Part shown: positions 38,683-48,192 of the stretch, in pieces
Position numbering within the stretch: the first letter of the stretch is position 1
Layout: each line of letters starts with the position of its first letter
NCBI GenBank assembly: GCA_902519835.1
Contig: CABYLU010000004.1
Span: 1-64,000 of the forward strand
Direction: 5' to 3'
Origin: an uncultured Pelagibacteraceae bacterium
GTDB taxonomy: Bacteria; Pseudomonadota; Alphaproteobacteria; Pelagibacterales; AG-422-B15
Length of the DNA stretch: 64,000 nucleotides
Program-made: the position numbers and the translations under genes
The notes under the pieces: generated by a model
What the model was told of the DNA's origin: nothing
Databases searched by the model: none
Seen by the model: the letters and a program-made list of their open reading frames with translations, nothing else

Positions 38683-39963
38683 GTGCTAAAATTCAAAGGT
38701 TCATTAAAGATCTCAGGAGATAAATCTATTTCACATAGGGCTCTCATATTATCAGCCATGAGCACAGGCAAAGCTAGAATAACTAATTTATTAGAGTCAG
38801 AAGATGTTATGAGTACATTGAGTATTTTAAAAGAATTAGGGATTAAAATAATTAAAGATGGTAATAACTGGATTGTTTTCGGCAATGGCACCGGGGGCTT
38901 TATTGAACCTAAAAAACCTTTAGATTGTGGCAACAGCGGAACGACTGCTCGATTAATGATAGGGGCAGTATCCTCAAATCCAATCAACTGCACTTTTGTT
39001 GGTGATAATTCACTGAGTAAAAGATCGATGTCAAGGGTAACGAAGCATTTAGAAGATATTGGAGCAATTGTTCACCTTACAAAAAAGGACTATTTACCTC
39101 TAATTATATCTGGTAGCGAAAAATTATTACCTATAAAGCACAATATTCTTAAAGCTTCAGCCCAAATCAAATCAGCATTAATTATTGCAGCTTTAAATAT
39201 ACATGGAAAAACAAAAATTATTGAAAATATTGCAACCAGAGATCACACTGAAAGACTTTTGAAATTTTTAAATGTTAAATTTAAAATTAAAAAGACAAAT
39301 AAAAAGACTTCACAAATTGAATTAAATGGACCATACGAATTCAAAGCAAAAAATATTGATATTGCAGGAGACCCCTCAAGTGCATCTTTTTTTATTGTAG
39401 GAGCATTAATTTTGCCTAAGTCAAAGATTACACTAAAAGATGTTATGCTTAATCCCTCAAGAACTGCTTTTATAAAGGTATTAAAAAGTATGGGAGGAAA
39501 AATTAAACTAAAAAAAACAAAACAAATTTGTGGCGAGGATGTTGGAAATATAACGGCTGAATATAGTAAATTAAAAGGAATTAATATTCCTGCTAATCAG
39601 TCAGCATATTTAATTGATGAATATCCAATTCTATCGATAGCTGCTTCTCAGGCAAAAGGTAAAACAATAATGAAAGGCTTAGATGAATTGAGACATAAAG
39701 AGAGCGATAGAATACAAAGTATTCTTTTCAATTTAAAAAAGGTTGGTATTGAGGTTTACGAAGAAAATAGCAATTTACATATTTTTGGTAAAAAAATAAA
39801 ACTTAATAAAAATGTAAAAATTAAATCTTTTGGAGACCACAGAATAGCTATGTCATTTTCTATTCTTAATATGCTTTACGACAATAAACTAAAAATCGAT
39901 AATAAGAAATGTATCAATATAAGTTATCCTGATTTCACAAAACACCTAAATTATCTACTATAA
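38683..39963 (+). CDS. aroA: 3-phosphoshikimate 1-carboxyvinyltransferase (EPSP synthase)
   Basis: A 426-aa shikimate-pathway enzyme joining PEP and shikimate-3-phosphate. Family marks: SGDKSISHRALILSAMSTG near the start, DCGNSGTTARLM (Gly-type PEP site, not the Ala-substituted class II form), LKASAQIKSALIIAAL and LDELRHKESDRI. The start is GTG at 38683; no ATG fits. It begins the aroA-cmk-rpsA-ihfB run and ends 8 bp before cmk. Confidence 0.95.
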   Translation: MLKFKGSLKISGDKSISHRALILSAMSTGKARITNLLESEDVMSTLSILKELGIKIIKDGNNWIVFGNGTGGFIEPKKPLDCGNSGTTARLMIGAVSSNPINCTFVGDNSLSKRSMSRVTKHLEDIGAIVHLTKKDYLPLIISGSEKLLPIKHNILKASAQIKSALIIAALNIHGKTKIIENIATRDHTERLLKFLNVKFKIKKTNKKTSQIELNGPYEFKAKNIDIAGDPSSASFFIVGALILPKSKITLKDVMLNPSRTAFIKVLKSMGGKIKLKKTKQICGEDVGNITAEYSKLKGINIPANQSAYLIDEYPILSIAASQAKGKTIMKGLDELRHKESDRIQSILFNLKKVGIEVYEENSNLHIFGKKIKLNKNVKIKSFGDHRIAMSFSILNMLYDNKLKIDNKKCINISYPDFTKHLNYLL

Positions 39964-39971
39964 AACTAATT

Positions 39972-40601
39972 ATGGTTGAGATAATAGCAATTGATGGCCC
40001 CGCTTCAGTTGGAAAATCAACTCTTGCAAAAAAAATATCAAATTATTATGAAGTACCATTGTTAAATAGTGGAAGACTTTATCGTGCAGTAGCATTAAAA
40101 ATAATTAATAAAAAAATTAATATTAATAATAAATATAAGATTATTCAGTGTGCCAAATCTTTAACAGATGAAAACATTAAATCAGAGAGTTTATTTTCCA
40201 GTAAAATAGATAAAATTGCGTCTGAAATTTCCAAAAAAAAATATCTAAGAAAGCAATTAATGACCTACCAGAGAGAATTTCCAAGAAAATATGCTAAAGG
40301 CAAGAAATTTGTAGTTATTGAGGGAAGAGATATTGGAACTGAAATATTTCCAAAAGCTAAAATTAAAATTTTCATGTGGGCAGATGCAAAAGTTCGCGCT
40401 AAAAGAAGACTCCTGCAAATTAAAAAAAAGGGCCAAAAAACTAGCTTAAAACGCATTTATGACGAAATAGTTGCTCGTGATATGAATGATTTAAATAGAA
40501 AAATAGCACCACTAAAACCTGCTGTAAATTCGGTATTGCTAGATACAAGTTATCTTGATATAGAACAGGCTTTTAATGCAATAAAAAGAATATTTAGTTA
40601 A
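39972..40601 (+). CDS. cmk: Cytidylate kinase
   Basis: A 209-aa NMP kinase that phosphorylates CMP and dCMP. The P-loop is GPASVGKSTLAKK (residues 8-20), LLNSGRLYRAVAL lines the nucleotide site, and VVIEGRDIGTEIFPKAKIK is the family motif. The LID region has RDMNDLNRKIAPLKPA. Lies between aroA and rpsA, 8 bp from each. Confidence 0.95.
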   Translation: MVEIIAIDGPASVGKSTLAKKISNYYEVPLLNSGRLYRAVALKIINKKININNKYKIIQCAKSLTDENIKSESLFSSKIDKIASEISKKKYLRKQLMTYQREFPRKYAKGKKFVVIEGRDIGTEIFPKAKIKIFMWADAKVRAKRRLLQIKKKGQKTSLKRIYDEIVARDMNDLNRKIAPLKPAVNSVLLDTSYLDIEQAFNAIKRIFS

Positions 40602-40609
40602 TTAATCAT

Positions 40610-42307
40610 ATGAACCAAGTGCCCCTTAATGAAAACAAATCAACTGAGTTTGATTCATTATTAGCTGAATCCATTAATAACAATAAGCTTAAAGAAGGAA
40701 CCATAATTAAAGGTACAATTGCTGAAATTGAAGACGACGCAATTATAGTTGATATTGGCGCTAAAGTAGAGGGAAGAATATCTAAAAGAGAATTTGCATT
40801 TCAAAAAGATCAAAAAGAATTATCAATAGGTGATACTATCGATGTGTATCTTGATAAAATAGAGAATCATAATGGGGAATGTATTCTTTCAAGATCAAAA
40901 GCTAAATCAAAAGAAATTTGGGGTGAAATTGAGAAATCTTTTGAATCGGGAGAGCTTGTCGAAGGTGTAATCACTGGAAAGGTTAAAGGCGGCCTATCTT
41001 GCGAAATTGGAGTGACTGCTTTTTTACCTGGAAGCCAAATTGACACAAGGCCCGTGAGAGACGTCAATCACCTTATAGACGTACCACAGAAGTTTAAGAT
41101 TCTTAAAATGGATTTAAAAAGAAATAATATTGTTGTCAGTAGACGAGCTGTTCTTGAAGAAATGAACAAAGAAGTAAGGGAAGAGAGGTTTTTACAATTA
41201 AAGCTCGGAGATGTAGTTGATGGAAAGATTAAAGCTATTACAGACTACGGGGCTTTTGTGGATTTAGGAAGCTACGACTCTTTACTTCATAGTAGTGATA
41301 TAACTTATAAAAGAATCGGACATCCTTCAGAAGTCTTGAAAATCGATCAGCAAGTAAAGGTAAAAATCATTAAAGTAGATCCTGAAAAAAATAGAGTCTC
41401 TGTTGGAATGAAGCAACTTGAAGATGATCCTTGGAACAAAGTCAAGGATAAGTTTAATGTCAATGATAAAGTAACAGGCGTTGTAACAAATGTAGCTGAT
41501 TATGGAATATTTATTGAAATTGAAAATGGCGTTGAAGGATTATGTCACAAGGACATGCTAACTTGGAGTGTAAAACAAAATTCAAAACCTGGTAATTTAT
41601 ATGCAAGGTCTCAATCAGTTGATTGTCAGATACTTGAAATTGATCATGAGAAAAGAAGATTAAGTTTAGGTATCAAACAATTAATGCCGAATCCTTGGCA
41701 AAAATTTAAGGATGAAAATCCAATTGGAAAGATACTAGATACATCAATCACAAGCATTAAAGATAATATATTATTTTGTAATCTTGATGGAGAAATAGAT
41801 GGTGCTGTATTTAGCAAAGATCTTTCATGGGAAGCAGATCCAAAAGAAGAAATAAAAAAATATAAAGTTGGTGATCAAATTAAAGTAAAAATAATTTCTA
41901 ATGATAATGAAAAAGTAGCCCTTTCTGTAAGAGAGGTTGATGGAAATCCATTTGATGAAATCAAGGAAAAAGCGAAAGGCGATATAGTTACATGTAGCGT
42001 CATTGAAACTGGAGATTTTGGAGTGAAGGTTAGAATAGGAGATAAAGGACCATCAACAATTATAAAAAAGTCTGACCTTGCGCTTAGAAAATCTGACGCA
42101 AGACCAGATCGTTGGGCTAGAAACGATAAGTTAGATGCATCAATTACTAACGTTGATATAGCAAATTATAAAATAAATTTATCCATACGAGTCATGGAAG
42201 AGCAAATTGAAAAAGAAGCAATGGAAAAATATGGGTCTAAAGATTCTGGTGCTTCCTTAGGCTCTATTCTAGGAAAAGCTCTTGGCAGAGACAAAAAAGA
42301 AGATTAA
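40610..42307 (+). CDS. rpsA: 30S ribosomal protein S1
   Basis: A 565-aa S1 with six S1/OB repeats. Clear repeat cores are GTIIKGTIAEIEDDAIIVDI, VDGKIKAITDYGAFVDLG (then LLHSSDI) and VTGVVTNVADYGIFIEIENG. S1 brings mRNA to the small subunit. The length equals that of alphaproteobacterial S1. It follows cmk and precedes ihfB by 55 bp. Confidence 0.97.
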   Translation: MNQVPLNENKSTEFDSLLAESINNNKLKEGTIIKGTIAEIEDDAIIVDIGAKVEGRISKREFAFQKDQKELSIGDTIDVYLDKIENHNGECILSRSKAKSKEIWGEIEKSFESGELVEGVITGKVKGGLSCEIGVTAFLPGSQIDTRPVRDVNHLIDVPQKFKILKMDLKRNNIVVSRRAVLEEMNKEVREERFLQLKLGDVVDGKIKAITDYGAFVDLGSYDSLLHSSDITYKRIGHPSEVLKIDQQVKVKIIKVDPEKNRVSVGMKQLEDDPWNKVKDKFNVNDKVTGVVTNVADYGIFIEIENGVEGLCHKDMLTWSVKQNSKPGNLYARSQSVDCQILEIDHEKRRLSLGIKQLMPNPWQKFKDENPIGKILDTSITSIKDNILFCNLDGEIDGAVFSKDLSWEADPKEEIKKYKVGDQIKVKIISNDNEKVALSVREVDGNPFDEIKEKAKGDIVTCSVIETGDFGVKVRIGDKGPSTIIKKSDLALRKSDARPDRWARNDKLDASITNVDIANYKINLSIRVMEEQIEKEAMEKYGSKDSGASLGSILGKALGRDKKED

Positions 42308-42362
42308 ATATTCTTTACAATCAATCATTTACAATAAAATTTAATGTCATATAATTATTTAT

Positions 42363-42671
42363 ATGAGTTTAATTAAATCAAAACTTATTCAAAATATTAC
42401 TGAAGCGAACCCTCATCTTTTTGTGAGAGATGTTGAGAGAATTGTTAATACAATTTTCAATGAAATAACTCAATCTTTAGCTGACGGTAAAAGAGTTGAA
42501 TTAAGAGGCTTTGGAGCATTTTCAGTTCAACACAGAAAACAACGTACTGGTAGAAACCCAAGAACCGGTGAAGCAGTTAATGTTGAGGAAAAATATATAC
42601 CTCGCTTTAAGACTGGAAAAGAACTTAGATTAAAACTAAATAAAAAAGAAAACACCTCTAACGAGAGTTAG
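42363..42671 (+). CDS. ihfB: Integration host factor beta subunit
   Basis: A 102-aa DNA-bending HU/IHF protein. [20 protein letters not shown] and PRTGEAV form the beta arm with the intercalating proline, the IHF-beta pattern. Position after rpsA is the standard one for IHF-beta. It bends DNA at specific sites and supports promoter architecture. 23 bp before pyrF. Confidence 0.95.
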   Translation: MSLIKSKLIQNITEANPHLFVRDVERIVNTIFNEITQSLADGKRVELRGFGAFSVQHRKQRTGRNPRTGEAVNVEEKYIPRFKTGKELRLKLNKKENTSNES

Positions 42672-42694
42672 AAAGATTTCATAAAACAAAAATT

Positions 42695-43387
42695 TTGACA
42701 AAAAACCCAATTTACTGTGCTATTGATACGAGTTGTATTGATGATGCAGATAGAATTATTAATGAAATTTCACCTTATATTGGCGGAATCAAATTAGGTC
42801 TCGAATTCTTTACATCTTGTGGGGTTAAGGGTATTGAAAAAATTTCAGAATATGAACTTCCATTATTTCTAGATTTCAAACTATACGACATACCAAATAC
42901 AGTAAAAAAATCACTTCAAAATATTCTCTCTTACAATCCTACATATACAACACTTCACGTTTCAGGAGGTTCCCGCATGTTAAAAGAATGTGTCGATTTA
43001 AAAAAAGAACTAAATAGTAATACGAATTTGATTGGTGTCACAATGCTAACAAGTTTTGATGATGACTTAATCAATGAAATTGGTATGAGCGGTACAGTTA
43101 ATAAGAATGTAGATAATCTATCTGCGCTGGCATATGATTGTGGAATGGATGGTATTGTTTGTAGCCCAATGGAGATAAAAAAAGTCAAAGAAACATTCGG
43201 ATCTAAATTAAAAGTCATTGTGCCTGGAATAAGAAATCAAACCGACAGTAATAATGATCAAAAAAGAACTCTTTCAGCTAAGAAAGCAATTGAGTTAGGT
43301 GCGGATGTCATTGTCGTGGGAAGACCAATAACTTCAGCTGACTCACCTGGAAAAGCAGCTGAAATTTTTCATCAAAGTATAAAGTGA
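42695..43387 (+). CDS. pyrF: Orotidine-5'-phosphate decarboxylase
   Basis: A 230-aa TIM-barrel enzyme of pyrimidine synthesis (OMP to UMP). The active-site array D60-K62-D65 is in FLDFKLYDIPNTV, with D11 and K33 also in place. The C-terminal phosphate site reads VIVVGRPITSADSP. The start is TTG at 42695 (MTKNPIYCAIDTS). Its stop overlaps the GTG start of trpF. Confidence 0.95.
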   Translation: MTKNPIYCAIDTSCIDDADRIINEISPYIGGIKLGLEFFTSCGVKGIEKISEYELPLFLDFKLYDIPNTVKKSLQNILSYNPTYTTLHVSGGSRMLKECVDLKKELNSNTNLIGVTMLTSFDDDLINEIGMSGTVNKNVDNLSALAYDCGMDGIVCSPMEIKKVKETFGSKLKVIVPGIRNQTDSNNDQKRTLSAKKAIELGADVIVVGRPITSADSPGKAAEIFHQSIK

Positions 43388-44025
43388 CTAGAACTTATAT
43401 TAAAATTTGTGGAGTAAAAGATATTAAAATTGCAAAACATGCAATCAATTGTGGTGCATCTTTTTTAGGCTTTATCTTTTTCGAAAATTCAAAAAGAAAC
43501 ATATCAATTAGCAAATGCGCAGAAATTTTAGATGAGATAAATGGCAAAGTGAATACTGTTGCAGTAACTGTAAATCCAACTAACAGTGATTTAAAGACTT
43601 ACTCAGAAATGAAGTTTACACATCTTCAATTGCACGGAAATGAAAGTTTAAACGAGGTAAGAGAAATCAAAAAAACTTATAATCTAAAAATAATAAAATC
43701 ATTTAACATATCCAAAGAGTCTGATTTAGATAAAATAAAAGAATATTGTCCTTACATTGACCATATACTTTTAGACTCAGAACAAAAGAAAGATATGCCT
43801 GGAGGAACTGGCCAGACATTTGATTGGAAAATTATAAAAAATTTTTCCCCAAATAAGTCATTTTTTCTATCAGGGGGTCTCAACACTAATAATATATCAA
43901 AGGCATTAAATTTAAAAAAAACTGAATATTTTGATGTTAGCTCTGGCGTTGAGAATTCAGAGGGTATAAAAGATGAAAAATTAATATCTGAATTTATATC
44001 AAAGGCAAACAAAGCTGTAAAATGA
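43384..44025 (+). CDS. trpF: Phosphoribosylanthranilate isomerase
   Basis: A 213-aa TIM-barrel enzyme. The catalytic Cys is in IKICGVKD, the general acid Asp in HILLDSEQ, and GGTGQTFDW, FLSGGL and DVSSGVE form the phosphate site, so this looks like an ordinary working TrpF, unlike the next two genes. GTG start; overlaps pyrF and trpB by 4 bp each. Confidence 0.95.
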   Translation: MTRTYIKICGVKDIKIAKHAINCGASFLGFIFFENSKRNISISKCAEILDEINGKVNTVAVTVNPTNSDLKTYSEMKFTHLQLHGNESLNEVREIKKTYNLKIIKSFNISKESDLDKIKEYCPYIDHILLDSEQKKDMPGGTGQTFDWKIIKNFSPNKSFFLSGGLNTNNISKALNLKKTEYFDVSSGVENSEGIKDEKLISEFISKANKAVK

Positions 44026-45251
44026 AACTAGAAAAAGGAATTCCTCTCATTGACCAACATGATGAAAATGGATATTGGGGCGGTAAATTTGGTGGAAACC
44101 AAATAGCTGAAAGTCTTAATTATCCAATTGAAGAACTAACACGTGAATTTGAAAAATTAAGAAATGATGAAACATTTATTGCAGAAAGAGATTATTATTT
44201 TAAAAATTTTGTTGGAGCGCCAACTCCATTTATAAAATTGGAGAACCTTACGAAGCACCTTGGTGGCGCTCAAATTTATTGCAAACTGGTTTCGAAAGCA
44301 ACAGGTGGAGCACACAAAGCTTATAATGCAGTCGTTCACAGCTTAATATGTAAGCGATTAGGTAAAACTTATATAGGAGGTGATACTGGTGCCGGATACG
44401 CAGGAAAGATGCTCAGTATGGCAGCTGCAAAATTTAATTTAAAATGTAAAATATTCATGGGTGCAAAGGATGTAGAAAGACAGTCTATAAATGTATTTTC
44501 TATGCGAAGTTATGGCGCTGAAGTCGTTCCTGTAAACTCTGGTTCACAAACTTTAGTGGACGCTGTGTCGGAATGCATGAGATGGTGGACAAGTGAAAAT
44601 GAAGAAGCTCATATGTGTGTTGGCAGCACAGTTGGCCCTACTATTTTTGTCAAAATATGTGCTTGGTCTACCGCTCAAATATCCAGAGAAATGAAAAAAC
44701 AAGTAATGGATGAATTTGGTGAAGTTCCAAAAGATATGAAATTAATTAATTGCGTTGGTGGAGGATCATCAGCTGCAGGTTTTTGGAACGAATGGATTGA
44801 TTATGATAATATTGAACTCATTGGTGTAGAAGCTGGGGGACCCGAAGGGTCTTCAAAACATGCTGCGCCCTTGACAAATGATTCACCTATCGGGGTCCTT
44901 CACGGAGCAACTCAATATGTTATTCAAGACGACCAGGGGGAAATTGAAGAGACAGATTCAATTAGTGCTGGACTTGATTATCCAGGTGTAAGTCCGCTTC
45001 ATTGTTTTTTAAAAGAAACTGGAAGAGCAAGATACACTTCTGCAAGTGACGAGGAAGCCATAGAAGCTTTTCAATTAGTGAGTAAAAATGAGGGATTTGT
45101 AAGCCCCTCACTTGAACCTTCGCATGCGTTCGCAGAAGCAATCAAAATTGCACCTAAATTAAGTAAAGATACAATTATTGTTGTAGATTCTTGCGGAGAC
45201 TCTGCAAAAGATTCAAAAATTATTGCTGAGAGACTTGGTTATAAAATATGA
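44022..45251 (+). CDS. trpB: Tryptophan synthase beta chain, highly divergent active site
   Basis: A 409-aa PLP enzyme of the TrpB1 type by its framework: FMGAKDVERQSINVFSMR, SGSQTLVDA, VGGGSSAAG, SISAGLDYPGVSP and SLEPSHA. The PLP lysine is K99. Several residues fixed in known TrpB are changed. Catalytic Glu109 (Salmonella numbering) is Asp121, the serine-binding loop TGAGQH reads TGAGYA, REDL before the lysine site is LVSK, and Lys167, which salt-bridges to TrpA, is Val179. Ser377 at the pyridine nitrogen is Cys391. The N-terminal FGG[RMK][YF]VPE motif is also altered. The place between trpF and trpA is standard. It may still make tryptophan, or the pair may have shifted reaction. Confidence 0.85.
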   Translation: MKLEKGIPLIDQHDENGYWGGKFGGNQIAESLNYPIEELTREFEKLRNDETFIAERDYYFKNFVGAPTPFIKLENLTKHLGGAQIYCKLVSKATGGAHKAYNAVVHSLICKRLGKTYIGGDTGAGYAGKMLSMAAAKFNLKCKIFMGAKDVERQSINVFSMRSYGAEVVPVNSGSQTLVDAVSECMRWWTSENEEAHMCVGSTVGPTIFVKICAWSTAQISREMKKQVMDEFGEVPKDMKLINCVGGGSSAAGFWNEWIDYDNIELIGVEAGGPEGSSKHAAPLTNDSPIGVLHGATQYVIQDDQGEIEETDSISAGLDYPGVSPLHCFLKETGRARYTSASDEEAIEAFQLVSKNEGFVSPSLEPSHAFAEAIKIAPKLSKDTIIVVDSCGDSAKDSKIIAERLGYKI

Positions 45252-46054
45252 CATCGTCTACATTAATTAAATCTTTTGAACGAGCAAAAGAAAATAATAG
45301 AGCTGCGCTATTAACTTATACAGTTGGAGGAGACCCAGATAAAAAAACTTCTCTAGATATATTTAAATCAATTGCAGATGCAGGTGTTGATATTATTGAA
45401 TGTGGACTGGGACATGGAGCAAACATTGGTGACGGTGGTGCAATTCAAGACAGTACTTACAGAGCGCTATCTAATGGGATTAAAACCAATGACATTTTTG
45501 AAATTATTGAAGAGTTCAAAAAAGATTACGAGACAGAAGTAATCATAATGACATACCAGAATAAAATTATGGCTTACGGGGAAGATGAGTTCCTTAAGAG
45601 ATGCATTAGTAGTAAAGTTTCAGGCATAATATGTGTTGATTGGCCCTGGCCACTTAATCTTGAATTTGCAAAAAAATGTAAAGAAAATAGTATTGTATTC
45701 ATACAATTGCTTTGCCCTACTACAAATGAAGACCGACTACAAAGTATATTAAATGATGCTCATGAAGTTGTTTACTATATTTCAATGCTTTCAACTACAG
45801 GTCAAAAATTAAAAGTAAGTTCAGACGAAATTAAAAAAAAATTTAATTTAATTAAAAAGATATCTCCTGATAAGAAATGTATAATTGGCTTTGGAATTAC
45901 AGCAGATACAATAAATGATTTTAAGGACACTGATGCATGCGTTGTTGGATCGGCTTTATGCAGAGAAATAACTAGGTCAATTGATGAAGAACTTAATCCT
46001 GCCACAAATGTAGGCAATATGGTAACTGATTTAAAACAAAAGCTAAGCTCATGA
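45248..46054 (+). CDS. trpA: Tryptophan synthase alpha chain, divergent loop 2
   Basis: A 268-aa TIM barrel. Catalytic Glu49 and Asp60 of the family are kept as E51 and D62, and GFGI and VVGSALC keep the phosphate site. The segment between, normally VPFSDPLADGP, reads LGHGANIGDGG: the whole of loop 2, including Asp56 that pairs with TrpB Lys167, is replaced. The usual ADLP/ADVP strand reads VDWPWP and the SxxGVTG loop reads SMLSTTG. The alterations match those in TrpB, which points to joint evolution. Overlaps trpB and accD by 4 bp. Confidence 0.85.
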   Translation: MTSSTLIKSFERAKENNRAALLTYTVGGDPDKKTSLDIFKSIADAGVDIIECGLGHGANIGDGGAIQDSTYRALSNGIKTNDIFEIIEEFKKDYETEVIIMTYQNKIMAYGEDEFLKRCISSKVSGIICVDWPWPLNLEFAKKCKENSIVFIQLLCPTTNEDRLQSILNDAHEVVYYISMLSTTGQKLKVSSDEIKKKFNLIKKISPDKKCIIGFGITADTINDFKDTDACVVGSALCREITRSIDEELNPATNVGNMVTDLKQKLSS

Positions 46055-46905
46055 ATTGGTTAACAAGAACTATTTCAAAAGTATTTCCTAGAAAGAAAAA
46101 AAGTTTAGATATCGCAGAAAATGCGTGGATTAAATGTTCCCAATGCCAAACAATGCTCTATTCGAGTGATCTAGAAAAAACACTTTTTGTATGCCCTAAT
46201 TGTGATGAACACTTACAAATTCATCCTCGTATTAGATTTAAAAATCTATTTGATGGTGGTGTATTTGAAGAAATAAAATATCCCTCTGGATTTACTGATC
46301 CACTTAATTTTAAAGCTTTAAAAACTTACAAAGAGCGATTTAATGACGCTCGTCAAAAAACAGAAATGGATGATTGTTTTCTTATTGGTTACGGACAAAT
46401 TAATAATATCAATGTAACTATTGCAGCTCAAAATTTTCATTTCATGGGTGGTTCTGTTGGAGCTTCAGCTGCAGAGGCAATGATTAAAGCTGCAGAACAC
46501 TCTGTCACAAACCATAGTCCATTAATTGTATTCACTTGTTCTGGAGGAGCGAGAATGGATGAAAATCAGCATTCTCTTCAATCACTTCCAAAAACAACAA
46601 TAGCTTGTCAAATGGTTAAAGATGCTAAGTTGCCTTATATAGTTGTTAATACAAATCCAACAAGTGGAGGTGTGTCTGCGTCTTTTGGATCGTTGGGATC
46701 AATTACATTGGCTGAACCAAACGCATTAATTTGTTTTGCAGGTCCTAGGGTAATTTCAAATACTGTAGGTGAGACACTGCCTGATGGGTTTCAAAGATCA
46801 GAATATCTATTAGAACATGGGTTCATAGATCAAGTGGTTCATAGAAAAGAACTTAAAGATAAATTATCTCAAATAATTTCATTATTACTTAAAAGAGTAG
46901 CCTAA
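46051..46905 (+). CDS. accD: Acetyl-CoA carboxylase carboxyltransferase beta subunit
   Basis: A 284-aa subunit of acetyl-CoA carboxylase, first step of fatty-acid synthesis. The four-cysteine zinc ribbon (CSQC and CPNC, residues 31-55) and the crotonase core (FTCSGGARMDE, NPTSGGVSASFGSLG, EPNALICFAGPRVI) are all present. Location between trpA and folC is the usual alphaproteobacterial one. Confidence 0.96.
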   Translation: MNWLTRTISKVFPRKKKSLDIAENAWIKCSQCQTMLYSSDLEKTLFVCPNCDEHLQIHPRIRFKNLFDGGVFEEIKYPSGFTDPLNFKALKTYKERFNDARQKTEMDDCFLIGYGQINNINVTIAAQNFHFMGGSVGASAAEAMIKAAEHSVTNHSPLIVFTCSGGARMDENQHSLQSLPKTTIACQMVKDAKLPYIVVNTNPTSGGVSASFGSLGSITLAEPNALICFAGPRVISNTVGETLPDGFQRSEYLLEHGFIDQVVHRKELKDKLSQIISLLLKRVA

Positions 46906-48192
46906 TTGAAAATATCAAATGAACAAATTGATAAGCTTTTAGACGAGCTTCTTGAACTTCATCCAAAAAGAATAGATTTATCACTTGATAGAGTTTGTAA
47001 CTTATTAGAAAAATTAGATAACCCTCAAAATAAAATAAATAATATTGTTCATATTGCTGGAACTAATGGAAAATTTTCTACACTGAAATTTATTCAGGAC
47101 ATCTTAAAAATTAATAGTAAATCGACGAATGCCTATATCTCGCCTCACCTAATTAGATTTAATGAGAGGTTTCAGCTTATGGATAAAGAAATATCAAATG
47201 AGGAGCTGTATTCCGTTTTAAATAAAGTGAAAGATTTTAATCATAGCGATCCGATTACTTTCTTTGAAATAACTAGTTCCGCTTTTTTTGAAGCAGCCTC
47301 AAATAGCCCAGCTGATTATACGCTTCTTGAGGTAGGTTTAGGTGGAAGACTGGATAGTAGCAATGTAATAACTCCTTCAATCTCAGTTATTACATCAATT
47401 TCTAGGGATCATCAGGATTTTTTAGGAGATAGCATTGAGATGATAGCGTTTGAAAAGTCTGGAATAATTAAAAGTGATATCCCAGCTATTATTGGTTATC
47501 AGCCTTACCCAGAAGCTAAAGAAATACTTACGGATCAGGCTGAATATAAAAAAGCTCCGATATTTGCCCATGGAATTCACTGGAACTTAACGGAACATAA
47601 TGACAAGTTAATATATGAAGATAACCAAAACAAAATTGAATTTGATAACCTATATACACATAATGTATTTCAAAAAAAGAACCTTGGACTTGCATTGGCT
47701 GCAGCTTCGAAACTACCCAATATTGATATCAAGTCTTTTGTCTCTAAAAATCTTCACAATAATACTTACTTTCCAGGGAGAATGGAAAAGATATCTGATG
47801 GCAAATTAGGATCTACTATAGCTTCAACAAATGAATTGTATTTAGATGGTTCTCATAATGAGGACGCTGCGAGTAATCTAAATGAAACAATTAATCAGCT
47901 TACAAATAAAAAGTTGTGTATAATTTTAGGAATGATCAATACAAAAGATCCAATTAGTTATTTAAGCAAGTTTGATAAAATTGATGCTCTAACTGTTATT
48001 ACGATACCAAATGAAGAGAGTGCAATTAATTCAAATGAATTATATGCTGGGCTTAAAAAGTATTATGAAAATATAAATAGAGCCGACTCAATTCAGGAAG
48101 CATTGGCTAATTTAAATAATAATTACAAAAATGCACGTATCCTAATATGTGGATCTTTATATTTAGCCGGAAAAGTTTTAGAAATGAATTAA
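46906..48192 (+). CDS. folC: Folylpolyglutamate synthase / dihydrofolate synthase
   Basis: A 428-aa Mur-ligase-family enzyme adding glutamate to folate. The start is TTG right after the accD stop. The ATP loop AGTNGKFST (51-59) has Phe57 where nearly all FolC proteins have Gly (GTNGKGS). The rest is regular: YISPHLIRFNERF, LLEVGLGGRLDSSNVI and SRDHQDFLG. The Phe could weaken ATP binding or be a clade trait. Confidence 0.9.
   Translation: MKISNEQIDKLLDELLELHPKRIDLSLDRVCNLLEKLDNPQNKINNIVHIAGTNGKFSTLKFIQDILKINSKSTNAYISPHLIRFNERFQLMDKEISNEELYSVLNKVKDFNHSDPITFFEITSSAFFEAASNSPADYTLLEVGLGGRLDSSNVITPSISVITSISRDHQDFLGDSIEMIAFEKSGIIKSDIPAIIGYQPYPEAKEILTDQAEYKKAPIFAHGIHWNLTEHNDKLIYEDNQNKIEFDNLYTHNVFQKKNLGLALAAASKLPNIDIKSFVSKNLHNNTYFPGRMEKISDGKLGSTIASTNELYLDGSHNEDAASNLNETINQLTNKKLCIILGMINTKDPISYLSKFDKIDALTVITIPNEESAINSNELYAGLKKYYENINRADSIQEALANLNNNYKNARILICGSLYLAGKVLEMN

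Noticed and set aside
44022-45251. Divergent trpB as TrpB2 or threonine-synthase-like enzyme
   Set aside because: The MGAKDVERQS, SGSQTL and SISAGLDYP stretches are TrpB1 features, and it is in the trpF-trpA position.
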